From the NCBI GenBank assembly GCA_029099805.1, contig JAQXOR010000159.1:1-34540 (forward strand): a DNA stretch of 34,540 nt, read 5' to 3'. The notes beneath the pieces were generated by a model. The model was given only the letters and a program-made list of their open reading frames with translations, made no database searches and was not told the origin of the DNA. The translations under genes and the position numbers were made by a program. Within the stretch, counting starts at the first letter, position 1. Each line of letters begins with the position of its first letter. Of this stretch, positions 17,306 to 26,032 are shown piece by piece. The DNA is from Lachnospiraceae bacterium (GTDB lineage: Bacteria > Bacillota > Clostridia > Lachnospirales > Lachnospiraceae).

Positions 17306-18610
17306 TTAGACATCATTTCTTACAATATCTTCCAGTGTCTCCCGCTTTACCGCAACCTTCGCGGTTCCTTTACTCACCATTAAAACCGGCGGCTTTGGCA
17401 CACGATTATAATTGGATGACATGGAATAGTTATAAGCTCCGGTAGCCAGTACCGCAAGCGTGTCTCCTACCTCCACATTCTGCAGTGCTACTCCTTCCCC
17501 AAGCAAATCTCCGCTTTCGCAGCATCTGCCCGCAACGGTTACCACAGCAGTCTTTGCCTGATTTGCCTTATTGGCTATCTCAAAGTCATATTCTGATTTA
17601 TACAGCGCATAGCGCGGATTGTCCCCCAAACCACCATCCACCGATACATAGGTCCGGATATTCGGAATTTCCTTAATGCCACCTACCGTGTACAACGTAA
17701 TCCCGGCAGGAGCCACAATGGAGCGTCCCGGCTCGATTAAAATAAATGGCTGCTTTAGACCTTTTTCTTGGCAAAGTGCTTTTACAGTATCCGAAACCTG
17801 CTCCATATAGTTTTCATACGGTACCGGAGTATCAGCCTCCGTATACTTAATTCCAAAACCGCCGCCAAGGTTTAACTCTGTAATCTCGTGACCGAGCTCT
17901 TCCTTTACCTGCTCAATCAATCCCAGCATCACATTTGCCGCTTCCACAAACGGCGCAATATCGAAAATCTGACTGCCGATGTGACAATGTACTCCGATAA
18001 ATTCAATATGTTCCATGGAAAGTGCTTTCTTAATTGCTTCAAATGCCTCTCCTGTTTCCAAAGCAAAACCAAATTTGCTGTCAATCTGGCCGGTTTTTAC
18101 AAAATCGTGGGTATGGGCATCCACGCCCGGCTTGATGCGATACATAATACGTGCCTTTACACCGGCTTCTGCTGCCAGTTTATTTAAAAGCTCCAGCTCA
18201 TAAATATTGTCAACAATAATTCTTCCTACCTTTTTCTCTATTGCCATACGAAGTTCAAACTCGGTCTTGTTATTGCCGTGAAAGCAGACCTTGTCCATCG
18301 GGAAATCTACGCAGGCTGCCGTATACAATTCACCCGCAGACACAACGTCGATACCAAGCCCCTCTTCCTTCACAATACGATAGATTGCCTTGCAACTGAA
18401 TGCCTTGCTGGCATAGCAGACAAGTCCGGCACCGTTATAGTACTTCTCCATAGACATACGGAAGCTTCTGCAATGCTCTCTGATTAAATCCTCATCCATT
18501 ACGTACAGCGGCGTACCGTACTCCTTTGCCAGTTCTGCCGTATCGAGTCCACCGATTGTCAAATGTCCTTTTTCATTTACTGCCAGATTTTTTGAAACAA
18601 ATTCGCTCAT
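17306..18610 (-). CDS. lysA: Diaminopimelate decarboxylase
   Basis: A 434-residue fold-type III PLP enzyme that decarboxylates meso-diaminopimelate to L-lysine, the last step of lysine synthesis. The Schiff-base Lys is residue 69 in YASKAF. Other family blocks: HGNNKTEFEL, GVHCHIGSQ (208 on), LNLGGGFGIKY, EPGRSIVAPAG (phosphate and substrate contacts) and the substrate-binding CESGDLLGEG. Full length. It has its own promoter and a leader of about 90 bases with a partial hairpin; a lysine riboswitch of normal size would not fit. It is divergent from argH, another amino-acid gene. Confidence 0.96.
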   Translation of the reverse strand: MSEFVSKNLAVNEKGHLTIGGLDTAELAKEYGTPLYVMDEDLIREHCRSFRMSMEKYYNGAGLVCYASKAFSCKAIYRIVKEEGLGIDVVSAGELYTAACVDFPMDKVCFHGNNKTEFELRMAIEKKVGRIIVDNIYELELLNKLAAEAGVKARIMYRIKPGVDAHTHDFVKTGQIDSKFGFALETGEAFEAIKKALSMEHIEFIGVHCHIGSQIFDIAPFVEAANVMLGLIEQVKEELGHEITELNLGGGFGIKYTEADTPVPYENYMEQVSDTVKALCQEKGLKQPFILIEPGRSIVAPAGITLYTVGGIKEIPNIRTYVSVDGGLGDNPRYALYKSEYDFEIANKANQAKTAVVTVAGRCCESGDLLGEGVALQNVEVGDTLAVLATGAYNYSMSSNYNRVPKPPVLMVSKGTAKVAVKRETLEDIVRNDV

Positions 18611-18701
18611 GAGTTAATTCCTCTTTATCTTTTCTCTGTCATTTCTGTTATAAGTTAGCATCGGTATCTCTTGTATACCGGTATTATATAATGCAAGTTA
18701 T

Positions 18702-18730
18702 AGGGTAGCATTATTGTGAGGAATTGTCAA
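18702..18730 (-). promoter_or_regulatory. Promoter of lysA
   Basis: Minus strand TTGACA (18725-18730), 17 bases, TACCCT (18702-18707). The leader that follows contains CGGTAT/ATACCG arms around ACAAGAG (about 18661-18680) and loosely complementary TATAA/TTATA flanks, which may fold but do not match a riboswitch I know. Confidence 0.6.
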
Positions 18731-18760
18731 GAAATAATACTCTTTCTTATCGTTTTCCAC

Positions 18761-18789
18761 TAGACATTCCTTCCGTTTTATGTTACGAT
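18761..18789 (+). promoter_or_regulatory. Promoter of argH
   Basis: TAGACA (18761-18766), 17 bases, TACGAT (18784-18789), 37 bases before the argH start. The region is shared with the divergent lysA promoter. No clear ARG-box was recognised. Confidence 0.55.
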
Positions 18790-18826
18790 TACGCACAGTA
18801 GAAACGGTTTGAAAGGAGATACCACT

Positions 18827-20203
18827 ATGAAGCTTTGGGGAGGTCGTTTTACAAAGGAAACGAACCAGTTAGTACATAATTTTAATGCATCCATCGGTTT
18901 TGACCAGAAATTTTATCATCAGGATATCCGCGGCAGTATCGCACATGTTACCATGCTGGCAAAGCAGGGGATATTAACCGATGCCGAGAGAGATACAATT
19001 ATTGCCGGACTTTCCGGTATTGAGGAAGATATTACAAACGGCACCCTTGTCATTGACGGCACCCAGGAGGATATTCACAGCTTTGTAGAAGCCAACCTCA
19101 TTGCCCGTGTCGGCGAGGTAGGTAAGAAGCTTCACACCGGCCGCAGCCGTAACGACCAGGTTGCTCTTGATATGAAGCTTTACATCCGCGATGAAATCGA
19201 TGCTGTGGACGAGCTTCTCATTTCCCTGTTGAAGGAGCTTCATCGTCTGATGAAGGAAAATGTAACTACGTATATGCCGGGCTTTACTCACCTGCAAAAG
19301 GCGCAGCCGGTTACTCTTGCGCATCATGTCGGTGCTTATTTCGAAATGTTTAAGAGAGACCGCTCCCGTCTGGCAGACACAAAGGCACGCTTAAACTACT
19401 GTCCGCTCGGTGCAGGTGCCCTTGCAGGTACTACCTATCCGCTTGACCGTGAATACACCGCGTCCCTATTAGACTTTGCCGGTGCCACCTTAAACAGCAT
19501 GGATTCCGTATCGGATCGCGACTACTTAATCGAGCTGCTGAGTGCCTTCTCGACAATTATGATGCATTTAAGCCGTTTCTGTGAGGAAATCATTCTCTGG
19601 AACTCCAATGAGTACCGTTTTATCACCTTGGATGACGCCTACTCCACCGGCAGCAGCATTATGCCGCAGAAAAAGAACCCGGATATCGCAGAGCTTGTCC
19701 GCGGAAAGACCGGTCGTGTCTACGGTGCCCTTGTATCCATTCTGACTACCATGAAGGGACTTCCCCTTGCCTACAACAAGGATATGCAGGAAGACAAGGA
19801 GCTGACCTTTGATGCCATAGACACCGTAAAAGGGTGCCTTGCGCTCTTCACCGGTATGATTTCCACCATGACCGTCAATGCCCCTGTGATGGAAGCAAGC
19901 GCAAAGAACGGCTTTACCAACGCAACCGATGCTGCTGATTACCTCGTTAACCACGGGGTACCGTTCCGTGACGCACACGGTATCGTAGGGCAATTAGTCC
20001 TGTTCTGTGAACAGAAGGGAATTGCTCTTGACAATATGACCTTAGAGGAATACAAAGCTATCAGCCCGGTATTCGAAGCAGATATTTTCGATGCCATCCG
20101 CATGGAAACCTGTGTCACCAAGAGAAATACTCTCGGTGCTCCGGGACCGGCCGTGATGGAGGAAGTTATTCAAAGAAATGAAGCATATCTGAGCGAGAAA
20201 TAA
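18827..20203 (+). CDS. argH: Argininosuccinate lyase
   Basis: A 458-residue protein, the usual length for this family. It splits argininosuccinate into arginine and fumarate. Visible blocks: KLWGGRFTKETN at the start, HTGRSRNDQVALD, GFTHLQKAQPVTLAHH with the catalytic His region, and the signature GSSIMPQKKNPDIAE carrying the catalytic Ser. The ATG at 18827 follows GAAAGGAG; a TTG at 18809 would include the ribosome binding site and is not used. No argG neighbour is present. A strong hairpin follows. Confidence 0.97.
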   Translation: MKLWGGRFTKETNQLVHNFNASIGFDQKFYHQDIRGSIAHVTMLAKQGILTDAERDTIIAGLSGIEEDITNGTLVIDGTQEDIHSFVEANLIARVGEVGKKLHTGRSRNDQVALDMKLYIRDEIDAVDELLISLLKELHRLMKENVTTYMPGFTHLQKAQPVTLAHHVGAYFEMFKRDRSRLADTKARLNYCPLGAGALAGTTYPLDREYTASLLDFAGATLNSMDSVSDRDYLIELLSAFSTIMMHLSRFCEEIILWNSNEYRFITLDDAYSTGSSIMPQKKNPDIAELVRGKTGRVYGALVSILTTMKGLPLAYNKDMQEDKELTFDAIDTVKGCLALFTGMISTMTVNAPVMEASAKNGFTNATDAADYLVNHGVPFRDAHGIVGQLVLFCEQKGIALDNMTLEEYKAISPVFEADIFDAIRMETCVTKRNTLGAPGPAVMEEVIQRNEAYLSEK

Positions 20204-20244
20204 CCTGTTTCATCCGACTGCTCAGCATACAAACACCAATTAGT

Positions 20245-20303
20245 AAAAGGCTATTCTTTAGGAAACCGAACTTCACTCTTGTTTCCATGAGAATAGCCTT
20301 TTT
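20245..20303. terminator. Long bidirectional terminator between argH and the lipoprotein gene
   Basis: AAAAGGCTATTCT (20245-20257) pairs with AGAATAGCCTTTT (20290-20302), 13 bp; inside, GGAAAC (20261-20266) pairs with GTTTCC (20281-20286) across a symmetric three-base internal loop. The plus strand continues with T. It lies seven bases past the convergent gene's stop, so it serves both genes. Confidence 0.85.
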
Positions 20304-20310
20304 CCAATCC

Positions 20311-22719
20311 TTACTCTTCCGTTACCGATTCAATGACTGCCTCCAGATTCTCATCTACGCTCATTACATAGGTTATTTTTCGAAGCGGTTTATTGGCCTC
20401 CCACACCCTTGCATATTCGAAGGTAACAATCGTCGTTCCGATATCATTTACCTCAAAGGTATACCGCTGAGTAATCGGAGCTCCTACAAGCTGTTCCTTT
20501 CCCTCTTCCTCAATAGTTTCTATTTTAGAAAGATTCACCGAGTTCCCCTCCGTAGTAACTACCCATGTATAGCCGGTGCTCGGATTTGCTTCCAGTTCTA
20601 TTACAACCGGAGTTGCATTCTTTTCCTTAATTTTATCCATCATCTCCTGACGCTCTTCAACTTCCTTTACAAGACCGATTCTGCCGATATTCTCCCAATT
20701 GTCCATATCATAAGCCTTCACCTCATAACAAGGATTCAGCATATAAAAGGTATTGCCGATATAGGCCCCGCGACAGTCAGAGAAGAATAATTCATATTTG
20801 AATTCATACAACTCGCTGTCCCAGTCCATGGCATATCCCTCGGAAAACTCCTGACAAAAGCCGTTTTCAGGGTCATAACGGAATACGTGATATACACTGT
20901 ATTCACCGTTATCGGAATATCCTCTTGCCGGAAAGCCGATGATTCCCTTCGAAGCATCAATCAGAGCTGCCTTATGATCAGATGCCACACCGGTATACGT
21001 GAATTCAGGCAGACTTAGTTTATGCACTTCCTTTACATTGGACGGATCCGACACGTCAAACATGGAAAGCTTTACACACTCGGTCCAACCGGTATTCTCA
21101 TCCGCATCATAACCGATACCGAGAAGAAGGTTCTCTCCAAACGGATGCAGATACGCAGAAAATCCCGGTATCTTTAACGCGCCGAGTACCTTTGGATTTG
21201 CCGGGTCAGACAGATCCACGGAAAACAACGGGTCGGTCTGACGGAATGTAACAAAATATCCGACATTCCCCATCAGTCTTGCTGACTTAATCTGCTCACC
21301 GGGTGCAAGCTTTTCAATACTGCCCGTCAACTGCAGATTATCATCGTAAATATATAACGCATTACTTCGCTCGCTTGAAACAAAGCTTGTTCTCTTCTTC
21401 AGTAAGCCTTCTGTCTTATATTCATATTCATCCACAGTCGTTACAACCCGTAAGTGTCCCTGATATTCATCCATGGAGAACTGGTCATCTAACGTCCCCT
21501 TTACCGTCACCTGTCCGGCCGGAGTAATCGTACCTCCCGCATAGGCAAAGCGATACAATTCCGTACGATTATACGGAATCTCCGCATTCTGCCAACGGCT
21601 GCTTCCTACATAGATATAGTTGTTGCTGACATAGCACTCGTCTCCATCCGCCAGCATTGCTTTCGTATCCAGATAGCTCTGCGGCTGTTCCGGAGACATA
21701 GCGGTAAGCACAAGAAAACGTTCGGAATCCGGTTCGTCACTGATATAGATACAGTCCGGTGAAATCCGTTCTTCCCCTGCCGTCGGGATATACCGTGCAT
21801 AATCCGGTTTCATATCCAGAGTTTCATCAATGAGGTAAGGTATGTTATAATAGTCGCCGTAGGTCGAGATAACATATACCACTCCGTCCGCACAGCGTGA
21901 AGTCACCAGACGTCCGTCCTGTTCCAGAGAAGAAACCAACTTTGGGGCGGTTCTATCGGAAATATCGTAGGTAACCACCCTCGTCACAGCATATTCCCTG
22001 TTATACAAAAAATACGCATCTTTGGTATTGTCAAGAAACTGATCCTTTTCTGCTTCTTCCGTGCGGAATCCACTAATCAGCAGAACAAGACGTTCTCCTG
22101 CTAAATACATTTCTCTACCGGTTTCATTTCCGTACATCCCGGTATCAACCGAGATATCCGATAAGAGCTCCATCGCACCGCCCTTTGCGCTTACAATATG
22201 AATCACATTACGATTTCCGTCAAGAATGTAGAAATACTTCCCGTCTGTTTTTATAATATCGCTTTCCTCAATGCCCTCCACCTGGACATTCGTCTCCGAA
22301 AAATCCGGTGAAGCATTTCCGTTTCCGCCTACTCCGGAAGGTGCCATTCCATCATTTCCTACAGCATCAGGCACCATCTCAGGCGCTGCGTCAGAAGCCT
22401 TTTCTTCGGTAACCCAGAACATTTCGTCCAGATAATCAAGATTGTTCCGGCTGTTTTCTGACTCTCTCACCTGCTTAAGAGCCTCATAAACAGCCTCATA
22501 GGAACCGGCAGGCTTTAGTAATGCGGTAGTACCGGTTTCCTCTGTCGGTGTCCCTGTAAGAACTGCGGGCGTCTCTTGTGGCTTCTTACCCTTTTCTGTC
22601 CGCGGTGTCGGTGTCGGAATCACACGACTACTTCGCGTGCTGCTGCATCCGCCGGACAGACCGGCAAATATCATCAGTGCCATCCCAAGGGCTATACTTT
22701 TTTTCGTTAATACTCTCAT
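20311..22719 (-). CDS. Lipoprotein with beta-propeller domain and C-terminal chagasin-like (I42) inhibitor domain
   Basis: An 802-residue probable lipoprotein. The start was moved to the ATG at 22719, which has AAGGGGAG upstream and begins a proper signal peptide (MRVLTKKSIALGMALMIF) ending in a loose lipobox LSGGC. A Thr/Pro-rich linker follows. Residues about 140-690 match the secreted C-terminal beta-propeller family (PF09826 type): VEGIEESDIIKTDGKYFYIL, YDISDRTAPKL, LFSVDLSDPANPKVLGALK, SMFDVSDPSNVKEV. The last 100 residues look like an inhibitor I42/chagasin domain, with NPSTGYTW at 712-719, a second loop near VGAPITQRYTF and YARVWE. Chagasins inhibit papain-like cysteine proteases. It acts outside the membrane; the biological role of the fusion is unknown. 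Confidence 0.82.
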   Translation of the reverse strand: MRVLTKKSIALGMALMIFAGLSGGCSSTRSSRVIPTPTPRTEKGKKPQETPAVLTGTPTEETGTTALLKPAGSYEAVYEALKQVRESENSRNNLDYLDEMFWVTEEKASDAAPEMVPDAVGNDGMAPSGVGGNGNASPDFSETNVQVEGIEESDIIKTDGKYFYILDGNRNVIHIVSAKGGAMELLSDISVDTGMYGNETGREMYLAGERLVLLISGFRTEEAEKDQFLDNTKDAYFLYNREYAVTRVVTYDISDRTAPKLVSSLEQDGRLVTSRCADGVVYVISTYGDYYNIPYLIDETLDMKPDYARYIPTAGEERISPDCIYISDEPDSERFLVLTAMSPEQPQSYLDTKAMLADGDECYVSNNYIYVGSSRWQNAEIPYNRTELYRFAYAGGTITPAGQVTVKGTLDDQFSMDEYQGHLRVVTTVDEYEYKTEGLLKKRTSFVSSERSNALYIYDDNLQLTGSIEKLAPGEQIKSARLMGNVGYFVTFRQTDPLFSVDLSDPANPKVLGALKIPGFSAYLHPFGENLLLGIGYDADENTGWTECVKLSMFDVSDPSNVKEVHKLSLPEFTYTGVASDHKAALIDASKGIIGFPARGYSDNGEYSVYHVFRYDPENGFCQEFSEGYAMDWDSELYEFKYELFFSDCRGAYIGNTFYMLNPCYEVKAYDMDNWENIGRIGLVKEVEERQEMMDKIKEKNATPVVIELEANPSTGYTWVVTTEGNSVNLSKIETIEEEGKEQLVGAPITQRYTFEVNDIGTTIVTFEYARVWEANKPLRKITYVMSVDENLEAVIESVTEE

Positions 22720-22928
22720 GTTTAAGCTCCCCTTTCTTTTTCTAAAACAATCCCTGTTTTTCGCAATCACAGAAGTAGCATTTCTGATATAATTCCCTTC
22801 TATCTCTTAGACGATTTTTCCTGGAAAACGGTTCCACTATTCCTTTTTTAATATCAATTTTTACCTGCTATTCTCTTTTTCTGTTCTTCTTCATATTCTA
22901 TACTAAAATGCATGCAAAGGACTTACCT

Positions 22929-24566
22929 ATGCCTTTCTATCGCTCGTTTCAAAATAATGAACCGCAAAAGACAACCTCTGTGAAAACCTCTGTTATACGC
23001 GAAAAACAGAATACGCCGCCGATTGAACCGACAATTCCCGTTCAAATGATACCCCCTGTCCGGACAGAGCTGCCGGAGGAAAATCGGCCGCAGGGTATAC
23101 CTCAAACTATTTCGTTAACACCGGAACAGGTCCAGCCACCAAACAGGGTGCAACTACAGCAGCAGGCACAATCTCCGCAACCGGAACTTTCACCGTCCCG
23201 GGAAATACCTCCACAGCAGGGACCGGCTCAGGCAGAAACGGCTGTGCAGGAACAACCTCCGGTACAGGCACAAACACAAATGCCTGTCCAAACAGAACCG
23301 TCTGCTTTTCCTGCAGATATGTCCACTGCCTATTTTGGCGGACTGCGTGTCTCCGTCGGCAATATTGCAGACAACTTCCCGATTGACAATGCCACAATAC
23401 AAATCTCCGAAACCATCGGGAATACCACGACCCTGATTGATGAAATCAATACTTCGGCAACCGGCCAGACAAACACAATCGAACTGCCTGCTCCTCCCCT
23501 TGAATACAGCGAAGAAGCGGGCAATCCCAGACCCTACGCCGAGTACAACCTCACAATCCGTGCAGAGGGCTTCGAACCGGTGCAGATTGTCGGGACGGAG
23601 GTGCTTCCGAATGTGGTTGCGCTGCAACGGGTGCAGATGCTGCCACTCGAACCGACAGAGACCCGTACCGCAGAAACCTTCGTAATTCCCGATCATACCC
23701 TATACGGTATTTATCCGCCGAAAATTGTCGAGGAAGAGGTAAAAGAAATTACCGGCAGCGGTGAAATCGTCTTATCACAGGTTGTCATCCCGGAATTTAT
23801 TGTAGTTCATGATGGTGCACCAAATAATGCCTCCGCACAAAACTACTACGTCCGCTACCGCGATTATATCAAAAACGTAGCATCCAGCGAAATCTACGCA
23901 ACCTGGCCGGAATCAACTATTTATGCAAATATTCTGGCAATACAATCCTTTACCCTGAATCGTGTCTATACCGAATGGTATCGCAACAGAGGCTATAACT
24001 TTACCATCACTTCCTCAACAGCCTATGACCACAAATGGATTCCGGAACGAAACATTTTTGATACCATCAACACCGCCGTAGACAATATTTTTAATAACTA
24101 CCTCTCCCGTCCGAACGTGCGACAGCCGATTCTCACCCAGTATTGTGACGGCAGACGCGTAACCTGTCCGGGGCTTATGTCGCAATGGGGAAGTAAATAT
24201 TTGGGCGACCAGGGCTACAGTGCCATTGAAATTCTGCGTAACTACTACGGAAATACTATCTTTATTAACACTACCGAGGAAATCTCCGGCGTCCCAAGCT
24301 CTTTTCCGGGAGAAGCTCTCTCCGAAGGCTCCCGTGGTGAAGCCGTCCGTCAGATGCAGGAACAGCTGAATGCAATTGCAGATGTATATTACCCCATCCC
24401 AAACATTGCGGCAGACGGTGTTTTCGGCCCACGTACCGCAGAAGCAGTCCGGGCTTTCCAACAGCAATTTGACTTGACACCGAACGGTATCGTTGATTTT
24501 ACCACCTGGTACAAGATTTCGGAAATCTACGTTGCCGTAACAAGAATTGCAGAATATACAAGATAA
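22929..24566 (+). CDS. SpoIID-like protein with peptidoglycan-binding domain
   Basis: About 545 residues. The N-terminal 110 residues are a low-complexity Pro/Gln-rich stretch. Residues about 130-240 look like a carboxypeptidase-regulatory-like beta-sandwich. A SpoIID-like region follows (VRYRDYIKNVASSEIYATWP, ANILAIQSFTLNRVYTEWY, TSSTAYDHKWI, CPGLMSQWGSKYLGDQGYSA), then a peptidoglycan-binding domain 1 (GSRGEAVRQMQEQLN to GVFGPRTAEAVRAFQQQF). No signal peptide is obvious. This combination is common in spore-forming Clostridia and suggests action on spore or cell-wall peptidoglycan; that is inference. The ATG at 22929 has AAAGGA upstream; an in-frame ATG at 22908 has none. No clear promoter was found for it or for the divergent lipoprotein gene. 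Confidence 0.75.
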   Translation: MPFYRSFQNNEPQKTTSVKTSVIREKQNTPPIEPTIPVQMIPPVRTELPEENRPQGIPQTISLTPEQVQPPNRVQLQQQAQSPQPELSPSREIPPQQGPAQAETAVQEQPPVQAQTQMPVQTEPSAFPADMSTAYFGGLRVSVGNIADNFPIDNATIQISETIGNTTTLIDEINTSATGQTNTIELPAPPLEYSEEAGNPRPYAEYNLTIRAEGFEPVQIVGTEVLPNVVALQRVQMLPLEPTETRTAETFVIPDHTLYGIYPPKIVEEEVKEITGSGEIVLSQVVIPEFIVVHDGAPNNASAQNYYVRYRDYIKNVASSEIYATWPESTIYANILAIQSFTLNRVYTEWYRNRGYNFTITSSTAYDHKWIPERNIFDTINTAVDNIFNNYLSRPNVRQPILTQYCDGRRVTCPGLMSQWGSKYLGDQGYSAIEILRNYYGNTIFINTTEEISGVPSSFPGEALSEGSRGEAVRQMQEQLNAIADVYYPIPNIAADGVFGPRTAEAVRAFQQQFDLTPNGIVDFTTWYKISEIYVAVTRIAEYTR

Positions 24567-24614
24567 CGGCTAAGGGAACACTGTCTCATTAGATAAACGG
24601 TTATGTTCCATTAG

Positions 24615-24702
24615 GATGCGGGAGACAAAAGACTGCAGAAACAGAACGAAATCCCGCCCGGGGCTTCGTCTTCTGTTATTGTACCTTTTGGCACCCCGCA
24701 TC
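24615..24702. repeat. 88-base nested inverted repeat between converging genes
   Basis: Three nested stems: GATGCGGG (24615-24622) with CCCGCATC (24695-24702); CAAAAG (24625-24630) with CTTTTG (24685-24690); AACAGAACGAA (24640-24650) with TTCG plus TTCTGTT (24665-24668, 24671-24677) across a two-base bulge. The apex holds CCC/GGG. It may end both convergent transcripts or be a mobile hairpin element; neither strand has a strong T tract beyond it. Confidence 0.55.
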
Positions 24703-24712
24703 TATTTGATTT

Positions 24713-25174
24713 CTATTGAACAGACTGAACCTCATACACATTCCGTATTTCAAACATCTGGTTCACCACGAGCCAGTTCTGCGGAAAATACCGCATTACA
24801 TTCCAATAGCTGACCCCCTGCAGTGGGTAACCGGCATTTAATAAAAGCTTAGCACGAATACTTCTCGCATCCTCAAACCATACCACGTGTGCTCTGCCCT
24901 CTTCGTCCGTATAATAGAAAAACGGAGTCGCCGCCGTTTCGTCAAATTGAATGGTGGCCCGGTATCGCTCCGCAATTTCCACCGCCTCCACATTTCCGAC
25001 GGAACGTGCCATGGATTCCCCTCTCACAAAAGGCAGCGTCCAGTCATAGCCGTAGTTCGGCATTCCCTGCAGTATCTTCTCCCGCGGAATGACTGACACA
25101 CCGTAATCTAACACTTCCCGCACCTTATTTAGCGGCGCCACGGCCATCGGCGGTCCATAGGTATAGCCCCACGC
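24713..25174 (-). pseudogene. GH18 (YaaH/SleL-type) C-terminal fragment, truncated by the prophage
   Basis: The last 153 or so codons of a glycoside hydrolase family 18 gene of the LysM-GH18 kind that acts in spore germination (YaaH/SleL relatives). Homology begins at WGYTYGPPMAVAP (in-frame codons from about 25171) and continues through PNYGYDWTLPFVRG, FDETAATPFFYYT, VWFEDARSIRAKL and SYWNVMRYFPQNWLV to the stop. Immediately upstream an in-frame TGA (25178-25180) and foreign sequence replace the expected preceding residues, including the catalytic DxxDxDxE strand. The ATG at 25147 lies within the conserved motif and has no ribosome binding site. The missing 5' part is expected at the far end of the prophage. 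Without excision this is not a functional enzyme. Confidence 0.8.
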
Positions 25175-25188
25175 AGGTCATATGTCTT
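25166..25188. other. Predicted attachment-site junction of host gene and prophage
   Basis: The GH18 reading frame is recognisable up to TGG GGC (25166-25171) and lost within the next few bases; the phage endolysin stop is at 25189-25191. The crossover therefore falls within about 20 bases here. The exact core cannot be set without the other end of the element or an empty site. Confidence 0.6.
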
Positions 25189-25839
25189 TTAAAGCATTAC
25201 CCAGCTTCCGGGTTCTCCGTTCTTCTTCGTTATGTTCACCGCGCCGTTGGCATCAATCTTGTAAATATAGAATGTGCCCGGATCATAGTCATCTTTCAAA
25301 GCGTTCCTCCCTGCTTTTGCATCCCCGGCATTTCGATATCTTTTTAATGCCTTTTTCGTTGTAATCTTTGCTCCAACCTTCCGAACAATCTCCTGGCTCT
25401 CAATCCAATCCGGGACACCGTAAAACGTCCATTGGCTCGGTGTAAAAGCTCTGTGTTCGCATCCGTTCCACATTTCGTACAACGTGCCGTCTCCGGCATA
25501 TAAAGCTACATGGACTATTTTACCGCTTTCCTGACGAAAAAGCAAGCATACCTCCTCCGGAAGGTTCTCTGCCTTTCCGTGCTTTTTGCACGCGCGATAA
25601 TACATTTCTGCAGTCCAGTTTAATCCGGACAACGGAGTCAGAAATCCGGAGCAGTCTGCGCCAAGCTTTCCTTCGATGTCGCACATATTAAGGTTCTTAT
25701 AATGGCTTGTCCCGTACCTTGCTTTTAGATCTTCAATCAGTTCTTCCGTGATAACTCCTACGTCCGCTCCCCATACATACACCACTCCTGCTGCATACAT
25801 GGCAGCGCAGTATCTCTTTGCTCCCTCTGCACTAATCAT
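25189..25839 (-). CDS. Phage endolysin, NlpC/P60-like
   Basis: A 216-residue cell-wall hydrolase resembling the NlpC/P60 papain-like fold. The likely catalytic Cys is residue 63 in GADCSGFLTP and the His is 110 in KIVHVALYAGDGTLYEM. The C-terminal 60 residues are basic and end with a small domain (DPGTFYIYKIDANGAVNITK) that may bind the wall. The chosen start at 25839 has AAGG eight bases upstream and overlaps the holin stop by eight bases; longer versions begin inside the holin gene and have no ribosome binding site. The pairing with a holin supports host lysis. The cleaved bond is not known. Confidence 0.75.
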   Translation of the reverse strand: MISAEGAKRYCAAMYAAGVVYVWGADVGVITEELIEDLKARYGTSHYKNLNMCDIEGKLGADCSGFLTPLSGLNWTAEMYYRACKKHGKAENLPEEVCLLFRQESGKIVHVALYAGDGTLYEMWNGCEHRAFTPSQWTFYGVPDWIESQEIVRKVGAKITTKKALKRYRNAGDAKAGRNALKDDYDPGTFYIYKIDANGAVNITKKNGEPGSWVML

Positions 25840-26032
25840 TCTCATCACCTTCCTTCTTCTTTTGTGTCTGCGTTCCGAAATAAAACGCAATTACAACCGA
25901 AAACACCGTCAGAAAATCCTGCCCGGTTATCTTTCCTGTAAGCGCCAACGTTGCGAATACAATCGTCAGCACGATTGTTACTATGCTCTTCACATCAATT
26001 AACTTTGCAAGCTTATCTTTTACCTTATTCAT
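25832..26032 (-). CDS. Small phage holin with two membrane segments
   Basis: A 66-residue protein: a charged start (MNKVKDKLAKLIDVK), a hydrophobic segment (SIVTIVLTIVFATLALTG), a short turn, a second hydrophobic segment (FLTVFSVVIAFYFG) and a charged Lys/Glu/Asp tail. This is the build of small holins that open the membrane for an endolysin. The ATG at 26032 follows AAGGAGG at six bases; the ORF extends to 26083 but that part has no ribosome binding site. It lies next to the endolysin, which it overlaps by eight bases, and overlaps nothing upstream (two bases from the preceding stop). Confidence 0.7.
   Translation of the reverse strand: MNKVKDKLAKLIDVKSIVTIVLTIVFATLALTGKITGQDFLTVFSVVIAFYFGTQTQKKKEGDEND

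Noticed and set aside
18611-18701. Lysine riboswitch in the lysA leader
   Set aside because: The leader is only about 90 bases and lacks the five-helix layout and size of the known L-box.
22892-22904. Sigma-K-type promoter for the SpoIID-like gene at 22.9 kb
   Set aside because: CATATTCTA fits the -10 pattern but no AC lies 16-17 bases upstream, so the match is too short.
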